Positions 47,378 through 58,919 of a stretch of DNA of 64,000 bases are shown here, in pieces. The stretch spans positions 55,344,941 through 55,408,940 of the forward strand of contig OZ024854.1 in the NCBI GenBank assembly GCA_964017155.1, in the 5' to 3' direction. Each line of letters begins with the position of its first letter. The first letter of the stretch is position 1. The stretch is from Oasisia sp. SBJ-2009. Its lineage: Eukaryota > Annelida > Polychaeta > Sabellida > Siboglinidae. The notes below the pieces were generated by a model. The model had not been told where the DNA came from and did not search any database. It saw only the letters and a program-made list of their open reading frames with translations. A program made the position numbers and the translations under genes.

Positions 47378-47404
47378 TTTTGGACCCGGGCACCGGGTCC
47401 AAAA
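47378..47404. other. Perfect 12-bp-arm hairpin
   Basis: ttttggacccgg, loop gca, ccgggtccaaaa. The sides repeat the ttttggacc word seen nearby (47415, 47435) and at 40490-40680. Confidence 0.8.
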
Positions 47405-47456
47405 TGTAAAAGTGGTCCAAAATAGTCGCAAGATTGGTTCAAAACGGTCGGTTTAG

Positions 47457-47494
<38 letters not shown>
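47457..47494. repeat. (TA)n microsatellite
   Basis: About 38 bp of TA. Confidence 0.95.
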
Positions 47495-47497
<3 letters not shown>

Positions 47498-47769
47498 CAG
47501 GAGTGACTGTCAGTGGTGCGGAAGTAAATAATTAAACTAATTAGTCATGGATTAGAGAGTTTAACCCGGGTTGTTTTGGACATAGTAAGGGAGGGTGCTT
47601 TCCGTGAAATAAATGGGATGATCTAAAATTAAATTAACATAAAAGGTGACATTTGTAACTAATTCGCAAATACATTCGGAATTCGGGCGCTGATGCACAG
47701 CCCAACGTAAAATATCTTTTTGAACAAAATAATCTAAAAATGATTGAAAATCAAATTAATTTCTAACTA

Positions 47770-48263
47770 AATGGGGTACATCCAGAAACCTACCGGAACT
47801 TTTTTTGGAAGAATGAAAATAACGAAGTTCACCTGAAAGTTTATTGCGTAATATAAAACCAAAACTTAAATTAATTTTGAATGCGGAATGATTTTTGAAA
47901 AATTTCCACAAGGTGAAGTGTAGTAGTATTTAAGTCAGTCAAACGAATATTGTAGGTGTTCTAGATGCACCCGCTACGGTGATGGGATCGAATGGACGAC
48001 CACTGACCCCTATAAAAATGCACTAAACTGTCATCTACAAAATGTAAATCAACTAATGGAAACAACGGGTCTTCTTCTTCCTCTTCTTGGAATACCGACG
48101 GTGATGGTGGAGGAGTAGGAGGAGATGGCGACCAAGGTGTTGACGACGCCGCTGACGATGCCTGCTGCTGCTGCTGTTGCTGTTGGTGCTGCGGCTGCTG
48201 CTGCTGCTGCTGCTGCTGCTCCGCCACTAGAGGTGCACCGGTTAAGCGCGCCCTTTCTGTTCG
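47770..48263 (-). pseudogene. Z gene, exon 5 (copy 2)
   Basis: Acceptor ttcag complement before 48263. RTERARLTGAPLVAE opens the exon, followed by Gln runs, Ser/Pro-rich sequence and EEEEEDPLFPLVDLHFVDDS, then SHHRSGC and a TAG at 47961-47963 (copy 1 has CAG there). The homologous domain continues in pieces to ~47780 with deletions and stops. Copy 1 has a stop at the start of this exon instead, so the two lesions are independent. Confidence 0.6.
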
Positions 48264-48411
48264 CTGAAATTAAACACAAGTTGTCCTTTAATATTGTAAT
48301 AACCAAACTTTTAAAGATATATACCATTCCTGAAATAAACACACAAGTTCATAACATAATTTTTATATAAGTTGGTAAACAGGTGTTTGACAATTATTAC
48401 GATCAACTTAC

Positions 48412-48546
48412 CATTATTTCGGCGACAAGCGCTTCACGCTGTTGTTGCTTGCGCAGCTTTCTTTCGCACCGCCCAGCGTTGGTATGGCGGCACCAATCAC
48501 GTAGTCTCGTAAATCGTATTCCGCACTGCGGGCAACAATACGAGAC
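48412..48546 (-). CDS. Z gene, exon 4 with second C2HC finger (copy 2)
   Basis: 45 codons between an AG acceptor and a GT donor (gtaagt), phase 0, as in copy 1. YCCPQCGIRFTRLRDWCRHT then NAGRC keeps C-x2-C-x12-H-x5-C. The tail ERKLRKQQQREALVAEIM is nearly the same as in copy 1. No stop or frameshift. Confidence 0.7.
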
Positions 48547-48704
48547 CTACAAGTAGAAACGAATGTGATAAGACGCGTTGTCACATGAATCTGTTTCATA
48601 ACAAGTACGACATAGATAATAACGCAATTAAGACAAATGGGAATATGTTGTTAACAAGGATGTAAATTAAATTCGTTTCTTTTACAATATGCAATGAATT
48701 AATA

Positions 48705-49691
48705 TGGCGGTGGCGGTGGCGGTGGCGGTGGCGGTGGCGGTGGCGGTGGCGGTGGCGGTGGCGGTGGCGGTGGCGGTGGCGGTGGCGGTGGCGGTGGCGG
48801 TGGCGGTGGCGGTGGCGGTGGCGGTGGCGGTGGCGGTGGCGGTGGCGGTGGCGGTGGCGGTGGCGGTGGCGGTGGCGGTGGCGGTGGCGGTGGCGGTGGC
48901 GGTGGCGGTGGCGGTGGCGGTGGCGGTGGCGGTGGCGGTGGCGGTGGCGGTGGCGGTGGCGGTGGCGGTGGCGGTGGCGGTGGCGGTGGCGGTGGCGGTG
49001 GCGGTGGCGGTGGCGGTGGCGGTGGCGGTGGCGGTGGCGGTGGCGGTGGCGGTGGCGGTGGCGGTGGCGGTGGCGGTGGCGGTGGCGGTGGCGGTGGCGG
49101 TGGCGGTGGCGGTGGCGGTGGCGGTGGCGGTGGCGGTGGCGGTGGCGGTGGCGGTGGCGGTGGCGGTGGCGGTGGCGGTGGCGGTGGCGGTGGCGGTGGC
49201 GGTGGCGGTGGCGGTGGCGGTGGCGGTGGCGGTGGCGGTGGCGGTGGCGGTGGCGGTGGCGGTGGCGGTGGCGGTGGCGGTGGCGGTGGCGGTGGCGGTG
49301 GCGGTGGCGGTGGCGGTGGCGGTGGCGGTGGCGGTGGCGGTGGCGGTGGCGGTGGCGGTGGCGGTGGCGGTGGCGGTGGCGGTGGCGGTGGCGGTGGCGG
49401 TGGCGGTGGCGGTGGCGGTGGCGGTGGCGGTGGCGGTGGCGGTGGCGGTGGCGGTGGCGGTGGCGGTGGCGGTGGCGGTGGCGGTGGCGGTGGCGGTGGC
49501 GGTGGCGGTCGGTGGCGGTGGCGGTGGCGGTCGGTGGCGGTGGCGGTGGCGGTCGGTGGCGGTGGCGGTGGCGGTGGCGGTGGCGGTGGCGGTGGCGGTG
49601 GCGGTGGCGGTGGCGGTGGCGGTGGCGGTGGCGGTGGCGGTGGCGGTGGCGGTGGCGCTGGCGCTGGCGCTGGCGCTGGCGCTGGCGCTGG
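48705..49691 (+). repeat. (GGCGGT)n hexanucleotide array
   Basis: About 158 units of GGCGGT to 49655 then six GGCGCT to ~49691, nearly pure. Only interruptions are the three 2-nt losses at 49510, 49532 and 49554, evenly 22 bp apart. Confidence 0.97.
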
Positions 49692-49781
49692 TGCCTGGGC
49701 TGGTGCCTGGGGTGGAGTTGGTGGGGACGGTTGGCGCACAACGGGCTGCCTCTTGGCGGGGGTGGGTCCCTCAATGAATTG
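48705..49781 (-). pseudogene. Z gene, exon 3 with giant poly-proline tract (copy 2)
   Basis: The exon starts at 49781 (QFIEGPTPAKRQPVV), passes a Pro-Ala stretch and enters (ACCGCC)n, read as Pro-Pro-Pro for about 300 residues. Three -2 nt interruptions at 49510, 49532 and 49554 briefly shift the frame to Thr-Ala and then Arg-His and restore it. The tract ends PPPY then TAA at ~48699. The tract has no GT on this strand, and the exon-3 donor of copy 1 is not visible here, so splicing to exon 4 has probably been lost. Confidence 0.6.
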
Positions 49782-49829
49782 CTACAACAATATTTGAATA
49801 ATATTTTGAATAATAAAGAAAACATTTAG

Positions 49830-50060
49830 GTAGTTATGACACGGACGGGTGGGAAGTGCCGCAAATTTTACGGAAGTTAGGATACGGATGGGCCAGGAAG
49901 CGCCACAATTTTTACGGAAGTTAACGTACGGATGTGACAGGAAGCGCCGCCATTTGCACGGAAGTTATGATACGGATGGGACAGGAAGCGCCGCCATTTT
50001 TACGGAAGTTATGTTTTGCATGTGGTAGGAAGCGGCATTTTTACAGAAGCGGAAACATAG
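49830..50060 (-). repeat. Z intron minisatellite, copy 2
   Basis: Five to six ~42-bp units (ggaagttatgatacggatgg, aggaagcgccgccatttt) between exons 3 and 2, the inverted form of 24990-25390. Confidence 0.8.
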
Positions 50061-50090
50061 CACAGTATATTATTACAACGTTTACCTCAC

Positions 50091-50267
50091 CACGATGGCG
50101 TCCAACTCGTCGTCCGCCGCGGTCCTCTTCCGAATGCGACGGGTACAACTACCGCGCGACATATGGCGTTTCCAGGTGTCTTTCTTTGAGAAGGCCGTGC
50201 TACAGTGCGAGCACTCGAACCCTGCCCGCGATGGTGGTGGTGAAGGTGGTGGTGGTGGGACTTCCGA
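50091..50267 (-). CDS. Z gene, exon 2 with C2HC finger (copy 2)
   Basis: 59 codons, acceptor tgtag, donor gtgagg, phase 0. Pro-rich start, then FECSHCSTAFSKKDTWKRHM with SRGSC, same ligand spacing as copy 1; three more codons than copy 1 after the finger. Open throughout. Confidence 0.7.
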
Positions 50268-50395
50268 CTACAAGAACGAACGAACGAACGAGAGTTTTTG
50301 TCATGTAATTTACAATAATAATATACGTATTCGCGTTTTCTAAAATTGTTAACACGAAAAATAGAAATAGAAATATGCCATTGACAAAGACTTAC

Positions 50396-50584
50396 CACAC
50401 GAACCCCATCCGGGGCTATTACCGACACTGTCGCAGTCGGGGCAGGTGTTGGTGTCAGTGGCGGTACCAACGGGGGAAACGCCTCCCCATACGGCGGGAT
50501 GTTTGCCAATCCCGCAATGCTACCACTGCGTGGAGAGACGGGGCCCCTGGCAGCTGCGGCGTACGAAAAACCAGGTATCGACAT
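50396..50584 (-). CDS. Z gene, exon 1 (copy 2)
   Basis: 63 codons from ATG (50584) to a GT donor (gtaagt). MSIPGFSYAAAARGPVSPRS then GSIAGLANIPPYGEAFPPL, almost as in copy 1 from residue 8 on. Open. Confidence 0.7.
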
Positions 50585-50760
50585 GACTGCGTTTTTCTCT
50601 TCTCTTGACGAATACAAGTGAATAATGACAACCTCGAAAACCGGCCGTGTTATATACGTTCTCGCTTGGGTCACGTGGGCGGGTCGAAAATGAACCAATG
50701 ACAATCAAGTGTGCCGAAAAGTTACCAACCAATCACAAACTAGTGTGCCGAAAGTTAGCA
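50585..50760 (-). promoter_or_regulatory. Z gene promoter, copy 2
   Basis: Same order as in copy 1: CCAAT (50695-50699), cgggcggg complement, E-box cacgtg (50672-50677), TATA (tatata 50651-50656). A 27-bp ccaatcacaaac tandem pair lies at 50705-50775. Confidence 0.6.
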
Positions 50761-50939
50761 ACCAATCACAAACGAGAGGTCGTTAGGGTAACGTGGGTGT
50801 GCTGAAAATAATTTTGCAGACAATAGCGCGGAAGTGGTAGTAGTAGGCAAATAGCAGCACGGACGTCACAGTAGTACCATACGTAGTGCTTCGCGGCGCT
50901 CTCGCCAGGTACTCCTCTTGTCTATTTTTAAAAGCATTT

Positions 50940-51410
50940 TAAAAATAAGACACACGTATTTATGGGGTATTAGCTGAATACATATCCGTCAGATGGGTCC
51001 ACTTGTTCTTTCACCTAGTTTGTAGTTCGTCATCTATCCGCGATGTGTGCTACATGTCCCCTAACGCCATTTTGACGTAATACAAAAAAAATACACGCAC
51101 TAGTTCGTGACGTATCCGTAAGAGGGCGTCACTAGTACACGACCTATCCGCCAGGGGCGCCTTTATAAAAAAGACGCACGAATTTGGACAGTACTAGTTC
51201 GTGACTTGTCCGTAAGAGGGTGCCACTAGTGCACATCATATCCGCCAGGTGGCGATACGGGTTCGTGACCTATCCGCCAGGGGGCACCACTTGACCTTGA
51301 CACGTGACATTTGACCTTTGACCTTCCTGCGAAGGAATTCCACCTCATCCCGCACCGCGCCTCGCCAAGTGAGCCTTGATTTGACCCTATTATACTACTG
51401 TTATTAACCC
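50940..51410. repeat. Z copy 2, inverted-arm sequence
   Basis: Same words as 32506-32958: cctaacgccattttgacgta, tagttcgtgac, cctatccgccagg. Keeps a DR1 nuclear-receptor-like site (tgacct t tgacct) at 51312-51324, matching 23814-23826. Confidence 0.8.
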
Positions 51411-51419
51411 GCAATCTCC

Positions 51420-52865
51420 AGTCAGTTGCCTCTACCAAATATTGCACTCCTAGGGTGCTAAACAGGCGTCTGTCAACGTCTGATAATCACCAACACGACT
51501 GAACAACATCCATTTCTCTTATCTTTGCTGCAGTATTTTCTGAAGAAAAGCACATTTAATGGGCACATTGATTCGTTAACTACGCCGGAACTGAGTCGTA
51601 TCACCATAGTTGTCCAATACTCGTATCTTAGAATATATGTTGTATAACACAGGGTCAGAGTTATCTGCTAAAGTGGACACGGAATCCTTAACCTCTTAAG
51701 CCCTGAGTTTCTGACGGCCTCAACACTATGACCAGACCTGGGTTCACATAATGAACCATATCGTAAAAACTGTTCATCATAATTATATAAAAGTGTATAT
51801 AATCTGAACCAGAAAGGAATTATCTATACACTAATGTACACATAATGTTTGTATGACTAACTGAAAGTAATTATATATAATTTGTATTAAAAACATACAA
51901 GATGGCCAACAATATATATGAAAATCAGTTTTGTTTTGTTGATTCCTCCATAATTTTAAGCAATTATTTTCTCAATTATTGTATCATTGCAAGATATAAT
52001 ATGTTTTCAATGTGAGAAACACAAAAACTAACACTCATACATCAACTGGGTTCTATTTTATGTCACTCAGGAAGTTGGTCCTGGTTTTCTCAAGTCAGGA
52101 TTGAAATATTACATACAGCAAGTGACACTGCCATCACAAGTGCTATGTGGAATATAGCATATGTAAGTACAAAGCAACATTATATTGTGTAAATCAGAAT
52201 ACATTTGCCAAAAGTGTCATCAAAATTACTGTGGCGTGACTACAAAACGTATTGAAAATAATCGGAATATTATTTATGTCAACAATCCAGACAAGAAACA
52301 AGATGGACGATAAGATACATCAAAATAAGTTTTATATTGTGGCTAATGCGCAATTATTTGATAGCTCAGAATCGAATGAAATCATATGTCAAACACGGCT
52401 GTGTACATTGCTGCTGCTTTTCACATGTTCATCCAAATCATCGGACATGCTAACTAAATAACTGCAATTCTTGCTCATGAACATCACTAACATGAATAAT
52501 GAAACATCTACGATCGACTGTTGATTTGATTTTGCCAGAAAGTACCGTTTTTCTTGATAGATATATGCAAACTTGGTGTCAAACTATCGATAAATCATCT
52601 GTCTACATCCGGATATAATTTGAAGAAGTTTCTGCGAAAAATAACTGACATCTAGCGATAATAGTACACACTGGTGTGAAAACCCGAAATGTCGGTGTTC
52701 TGGATCCAAAAGGTCAATATCAGTAACTGTCAACCGATAGCCATTTTTTATCAGTGCACCTAAATACGACAAAGCTTCCACGAACACATCGTGTTTAGGT
52801 TTAGTTTGAGGAGGACCATATTTTGTTTCTGACTATTTTGACAAATGAACATATTGCATAAAACA
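51420..52865. other. No gene seen
   Basis: AT-rich with no supported coding region. A minus frame at 52787-52584 shows no family motif. Confidence 0.4.
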
Positions 52866-52869
52866 AGTA

Positions 52870-52874
52870 CTATG

Positions 52875-52969
<95 letters not shown>

Positions 52970-53005
52970 ATGTGTATGTATGTATGTATGTATGTATGTA
53001 TGCAT
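52870..53005. repeat. (TA)n with (TG)n and (TATG)n tail
   Basis: TA runs 52876-52957, then gtgtgtgtgt and five tatg units to ~53005. Confidence 0.95.
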
Positions 53006-53404
53006 GCATGTATGTATCAGCAAATACACATTCAGAAGTACTCACGTCTGTGCATTTAGCAAATACGTCATCTCATTGCATCCAGAAAGTTCGCAGCACT
53101 TTCGTGATTGCAAAGTGTGAATTTATCCGTCAGTCTTTTCCGTTTTAACCGAACCCTATCACTCCCACGTATAGTACAATCAATGTAGTCCGGATAAACA
53201 TGGATCCTGGTTTAGGAGAGTTTGTGCTGCGTGTGTAAGGATTGTGGATTGCTTCTAGTAGTTTGTTTGTCTCACCAGTTACCTCTTGTTCCTCCAAAGT
53301 AAGCGGGATATTCAGTATATCAGTGTTTTATTTATATCATGCAAACGTATAATGATACTTGAACGCACAGTTTTGTTCATAGCCATGTTTATTTTCAATC
53401 ATCT

Positions 53405-55840
53405 GCTATATGGCAAGACAAGAAATAAACAGGTCTGAAATAATAGTAGGGTAATGTACTTGTGTGTTGGTATATAATATAAATGTCTTCATTCAAAGAT
53501 GCACACTTGGCTTATTGTAAACAAACACCCCAATACTACTTATCGTTTCGGATAGTTATGTCAGTGGAGATATATCTCGTAGGCAATTACCATCTGCTTT
53601 AAAACATCATTTGACTGTTCAGTAGCTGATAATCTAAATAGATCGATGGTAGTCCTGCCCTGTGTGACGCAGGCTTTAACCTGTAAACATGTTTTTCACA
53701 TGCATGCATGGTGATGACACTTTTCAAACATATAGGACATTCATGAATTAAATCAGACTTATATTAGCATTTGGCTAAATACAGTTGACACATTGATTAA
53801 TGTTATTACCATTATGATTACGTATATAGAGCGATAATAGGGAACATATCATATACGACGTTGAACTCGTCTCAAACGTATAACTAATGTCAAAAGTGGG
53901 TCAAACAGGCCTCCGCTATACATCAGCTACACCCTTCGACGATATGAACCATTTAAAATGTGGTGAAAGATGGATCTAAATACCGTATTTCTTAAATACG
54001 GAAATAATGAGCTCTGGCAGACGCCATCTTTAGAAATGGCGCGAATTGTTATGTTGTTGAAGGTGACAAATAACATTGTTAGTATCACTATCCACAATGC
54101 TATCCAAATTCGTCAAAATAATTGTTCTAGATGATGCAGTGTTTGATATAATTATTGTAACATTTGTATTGACGACCAACATCTTTAAACATGGCGGAAA
54201 TAAATGCCGAAGGAGCAAAGAAATTATATATTTGAAATCAGAATACCCTAACTCATATATACTTACATACCACACTTATTGCTCTGCATGCCGTATGTAT
54301 TAAGATAAAGCAACAATTCAAAAACGTAGTTTGTGCGTTATCGCAAACAAAGGTTAATGGATGTTATGCCCACTTCACCATGCTCAAACTGATTTTTCCG
54401 TCACTGACACATCCTGGATGACGAATAGTGTCAGGTCTGACATTGTTGTGACATGTATTGGTAGTAGAGTGCAAGACAAGCTTAAGTTTGGTCAAAATCA
54501 CAAACAATCGCCATATTGTTAGTCTATGTTTGTACCCTTTATAGGCATAAAGCTGCCTGAAATATATTGCTACATACCCAGTTCGATTAAATGCATTGAT
54601 ATAACTACCAATTATAAAATATAACAGGGCAGATTTAATAAAATAAGCAAGTATCTAACGTCATTTTTCATAGGTTACCTCTCACAAGGGGTTAATTCAG
54701 CATGTTGTACAAGTTTGCTGCAACTACGACATCGTTTTTCAGAAACTAGAGATTCAGACAGTTAAGATGAGATCGGTCCCAGCTTGTTATACCCCCGGTA
54801 GGGGTGCATCCAATGTTTTGGGTCCCGGCCGCTGCAGTAGTAATGTAATATGTTTTGGGATATCTAAGTAGGGGGCGGTGTTAAGTGCCTTGCTAATATT
54901 CAATTCAGCGATGCCTGTATAGGTTCCGGTGTCAAAAGAAGGAAAATATCATGCATGATTGCAACAAGTTGTGTTTCACAGTTGAAGCATGCACTGAAGC
55001 CGTGGTTCATGAACGTTAGGATGTCGTGTTCCTCCATGTAAGGCTAAAAGAGGCGCTATATAATGTGTTAAATTATTTTGCAATGAACATATGCAAATGA
55101 TATGGTGCGACAGTTTCCTGGTAGATGTTTATCTCCTTTTTTGAAGACGCCAGTTTGCAGTGTGGTAGTCTCTGGGTGAGATGGCTGCGTCCAATAATCT
55201 TTAAAAATGTCCTGGATTGTTTGTGCTAGAGTGTTGTCACAGTTTGTTTCAAAAATAAAATTGGGAATTTGGTCAGGCCCACAGGCTTTGCGGGGATTGA
55301 TGGATTTTAGTAATGTTCATACTTCGGCTGTGTTAATATCATTTATAATGGTGGTGTTGTGAAGGTTCAATGTGTGGAGGGGCAGATCTACCACCACTGA
55401 TGAAGAAACTCTGGAACTGGTCCAGGGGGATCTCGGCTTTCCTTCCTGTCGCATACATCAGTGAAATGTTCGTTTTCATGGGGACCACTCTAATGTTGTC
55501 TTGTTGACGTGTTGTTTGTTTTCTTAGCTTCCTTATACAATCTGCTATGTCGCTTTAGTAGTCATTGCAGCGCCCCGTTTAACAATGGGAACTGCATCGG
55601 CTGGAGCTCAGTCTTGATGGGATGTGTTGTCAACTGATATCATTAGGGTATTCTTGAAGGTTGACCACGGTGATACAGTGCATGCCCTTGCAGTATGGGT
55701 GTATTTGCGTTTCCCCAGGCAGCACGAGCAAACTGTTAGAACTTTCTGCGGTGTTTATTTCGGTACGGGACTCATATATAAACATATGTGACAATGATAT
55801 CGTGGTCGGTTATACCTGGCACATGTGTAGAGTTGGTGAA
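53405..55840 (-). repeat. Dispersed family R, inverted copy, interrupted
   Basis: 53405-55011 is the inverse of 37240-37600 plus 38460-39780. A 679-bp insertion (55012-55690) separates ccgtggttcatg from agtatgggtgtattt; the family resumes at 55691-55740 (aggcagcacgagcaaactgt) and 55760-55835 (cgaaat... cacatatg ... atatcgtggt). It shows that the family is over 1.6 kb long. Confidence 0.85.
55012..55690 (-). pseudogene. LINE fragment inserted in family R
   Basis: Minus-strand words LLKSINPRKACGPDQIPNFI (~55318-55259) and GVFKKGDKHLPGN (~55155-55115) belong to the RT N-terminal region of a Jockey/CR1-like LINE, distinct from those nearby. About 130 codons are recognisable with stops. Neither end has an obvious target duplication. 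Confidence 0.65.
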
Positions 55841-55969
55841 TAGTGTAGGCTATGTAATAAACACAAGTCTGACAACTTGCTTTCTCTGCGGGATTATTGT
55901 GGACTTGCGTCAACTGGGCAATTTCTTTTAAGTCATTGAGGAATTAGTGTCAACATATGTCTGTCTATA

Positions 55970-56333
55970 TTTCCATACCCATTCAATATTTTAAACACTT
56001 CTATCTGATCTCCTTTCAACATGCTGGTCATTGGTAAAACCACATTCTTTTATCAGCATTTCATAACAAATATTCCTTTTGGTATCATGTTTGTTTTTCT
56101 CCTTTGTACTCTTTCTAGCATATCAATTTCCTTCTTGCGATATTGCCTCCATGCTTGTATACAATGGTCTAAATGAGGCCTAACTATTGTTTTGTACAGG
56201 GGTATAATTAGTTATGTTTCCTTGTTCACTATATATCATTGCATCACTTTACATTTTTCTAAACTCTTTAGTATCGTCTGAAAACTTCAACACCTTGTTT
56301 GTTATATCGTCATCCAAATCATTTATATTCATA

Positions 56334-56432
<99 letters not shown>

Positions 56433-57050
56433 CAATAAAAACGGTCCCAATACTGATCCCGGCGGAACTCCACTCAAAACCGATTTCCAATTTGAAACCT
56501 CCCCATCAATTACTACTCTTTGTCTTTTATCAATAAGCCATTGTTCTATCCTATTCAGTTAATTATCTGATTTCCCTTGCCATGTGCCTTGTGTTTAAGT
56601 AGTACTGTTTAATGTGGCACTTTGTCAAAGGCTTTTTTAATTTAAGTGTATTATATCTACTGGTGATTCCTCAATAAGCCACTTTGTGACATCGTCTGAA
56701 AACCATAACATATTTGTTTACCATGACCTCGCGTTTAGAAACCCATGTTGATATAGGTCTATCGAGTTATTTTTATCATGAAAATCAACCAAGTGATCTG
56801 TAATTGGTCTTTGTAATAGTTTGAAAATGACCAATGGTAAACTCACTGGTCTATAGTTCTCTGACTTGTTTCTCGAACCTTTTTCAAATAATAGTATGTT
56901 TGCTTCTTTCCATTCTAAAGGAACTACGCCCTCCTCTAATGACAAATTGAACACTCTAGCAAGCGGTATGCTAATTTTTTCTACAGTTTCTAATAGTAAT
57001 TTGGGAGGAAACCCATCCACTTCAGGTGATTTATTATCCTTCATACCCTT
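55970..57050 (-). pseudogene. CR1-like LINE RT, minus strand
   Basis: From 57044: DNKSPEVDGFPPKLLLETVE, VVPLEWKEANILLFEKGSRN, YRPVSLPL, then KWLIEESPVDII (~56680), RQRVVIDGEVSNWKSVLSGV (~56525-56470), PPGSVLGP, a (TA)n interruption (56330-56432), KVLKFSDDTKEF with the catalytic Asp pair kept as FSDD (56273-56284), then LYKTIVRPHLDHCIQAW (~56197-56150), RVQR and GDQIEVFKILNGYG (~56015). A typical CR1 RT with a few stops, a frameshift and the TA array inside its catalytic domain. Confidence 0.8.
56330..56432. repeat. (TA)n array inside the CR1 RT
   Basis: About 100 bp of TA with one gta variant. Confidence 0.95.
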
Positions 57051-57119
57051 TTAAAGGTACAGATTAGTTGTCCTTAATAGTCTGACTCTCTCCCTTCGAA
57101 CTTATGCTATGATACTGGT

Positions 57120-58860
57120 AGTCCACTAATAGGTTGGGTAAGGGTGCCTTTATTAATGGTATAGTCTTCCTCACTTCCAGTATGTCTACATGTCTTCCTT
57201 ATAATTTGCTTGTATTTAATTGTTCTACCCAGGAAGGTAACAAACTGTACTTCATTGGTCGAGACGAGAACCACGAACAAGTAGTCGTTTTCCTCATCCA
57301 TAAACACACCGTGAACTGCGTCATGGGCTGTCGGCTAGTTCCCATCCGATGTATCACCATCCGCCTGAGGGCAACGCCATTCAATATCACCATAATACAA
57401 GTATATGCCCCAACATCAGACTATGACAACGACGATATAGAACACTTCTAAGAATAACTGCAGGAAGTCCTAGACCAAACTCCAAAGAAAGATATCCTAG
57501 TGGTGCAAGGCGACTGGAACGGCAAGATAGGAGAAGATACTTATAAGAACTGGATAGGCACACGTGAACGATACTGCAAAACCAAGTCAAATGAAAGAGG
57601 CCTAAAGCTCATCGAATTTGCCAGATACAACGACCTTATGCTGGCGAACACATTTGACCCACACAACACATCCAGAAGAGTCACGTGGCACAACCCAAAC
57701 GGAAAGCATCACAACCAGATAGACTACTTTATGATAAAGAGGCGCTTCCAATCCAGGGTGAACATTGCCAAGACAGGAGTTTTCTTGGAATCGACACTAG
57801 AAGCGACCACGAGCTTGTCATGATGACCTTCAAGCTACATATGAACCGGTCAAGAAACTTGGCAACGCCAGGATCATATTTTATGTTGAGAAGCTGAAAG
57901 ACCCCGAAATAGCAGAAGATTTCCCCGCAATGATAGGTGGGAAATTTGCAGTGCTCACCATTTTGAGAATTGAAGAAGAAGAAGAAATATGCGGAAGGAG
58001 TAAGGCAGTACAGGGAAGTCAACCAAGAAATCAAGAAAGGCATGAACAAGGCAAACATGAACTGCTTTGAGAAGCAGTGCCAGAACATCGAAGATAGCAT
58101 GAAGAAGAACAACAGCAAGAAAGCTTACCAGCTGATGAAAGACCTGACCAGCACAAAGCATGGGCGGACCACCACCATACAGAACAAGAAGAGAAAATGT
58201 ATAATTGAAGAATAGGACATCCTAAAGAGGTGGTCCGAATACTGCTCGGAGCTGTACAACTACATAGATACAGGAGTCCTAGAAATACCGAACGTCAATC
58301 CAGCAACCAACAACAACTACCCCATCATTCACGAAGAAGTGAAAGCAGCGGTTAAATCGTTCAAAAAGGGGAATTCAGCAGGAGCGGACAACGGAGCAGG
58401 TGCAGGCAGGGGGAGAAGCCATGATAAGCGCCTACTGACTATCTGCAACAAGATCTGTCAAAGTGGGGAGTGCGCCAAGCCGTGGATCCAATCTCTCATC
58501 ATCACCCTCCCAAGAAAGGCAACTTACTGCTATGCCAAAACTATCGTACCATCAGCCTCATCAGCAACCTGAGTAATGCTATACAGAGACCATATCGCCA
58601 ATGAAGAGGTGCGAAACAGAACTCGGCATGCCATTGTGTTGGGCCCCACGAAGACCTCTTGGCCACAGTAAAGCGACGCAAACTGACATGGTACGGGCAC
58701 GTGATAAGATCTACATGGCTTGCCAAGACAATTCTGCTGGGCACAATTCAAGGACGGAGAAGGAGAGGCAGACAAAAACAGAGATGGGAGGACAACATCT
58801 CGGAATGGACTGGCATGACGCTGGGCGCCACCATGAGGAAGGCTGAGAGAAGAGAATGAA
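57120..58860 (+). pseudogene. RTE-like LINE, copy 4: endonuclease and tail, RT core deleted
   Basis: 57220-57830 encodes the C-terminal endonuclease (ITIIQVYAPTSDYDNDDIEH, LVVQGDWNGKIGEDT, NERGLKLIEFARYNDLMLAN, WHNPNGKHHNQIDYFMIKRR, then SDHELVMMTF in the next frame with the catalytic S-D-H). 57970-58215 is the linker. 58330-58560 is the RT start (VKSFKKGNSAGADN, CAKPWIQSLIIT). 58610-58857 is the 3' end (KRRKLTWYGHVIRSTWLAKT, GRRRRGRQKQRWEDNISEWT). The catalytic RT core between them is missing. Same broad family as the copies at 14.4-20.3 kb. Confidence 0.8.
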
Positions 58861-58919
58861 TGAATGTTCCCATGGTTAACATACCCATGATTATACAGTC
58901 CCGTTTATTCACTTCCTTC

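Larger units (their letters stand above)
47770..51410 (-). mobile_element. Z element, copy 2, one arm only
   Basis: Runs on the minus strand from the arm at 51410-50940 through a promoter, exons 1-5 and a decayed end near 47770. It matches copy 1 piece by piece. The opposite arm is not present; the homologous part stops at 47770 before ordinary AT-rich DNA and a (TA)n array. The two copies together show which parts are conserved. Confidence 0.75.

Noticed and set aside
48704..49777. 357-codon Ala-Val and 409-codon Arg-His open frames across the (GGCGGT)n tract
   Set aside because: Repeat artefacts. Only the poly-Pro frame is tied to an exon with independent support.
50087..50704. 205-codon minus frame as a single exon
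   Set aside because: It reads straight through the intron between exons 1 and 2 and leaves the finger frame; the GT/AG borders kept in both copies argue for the spliced reading.
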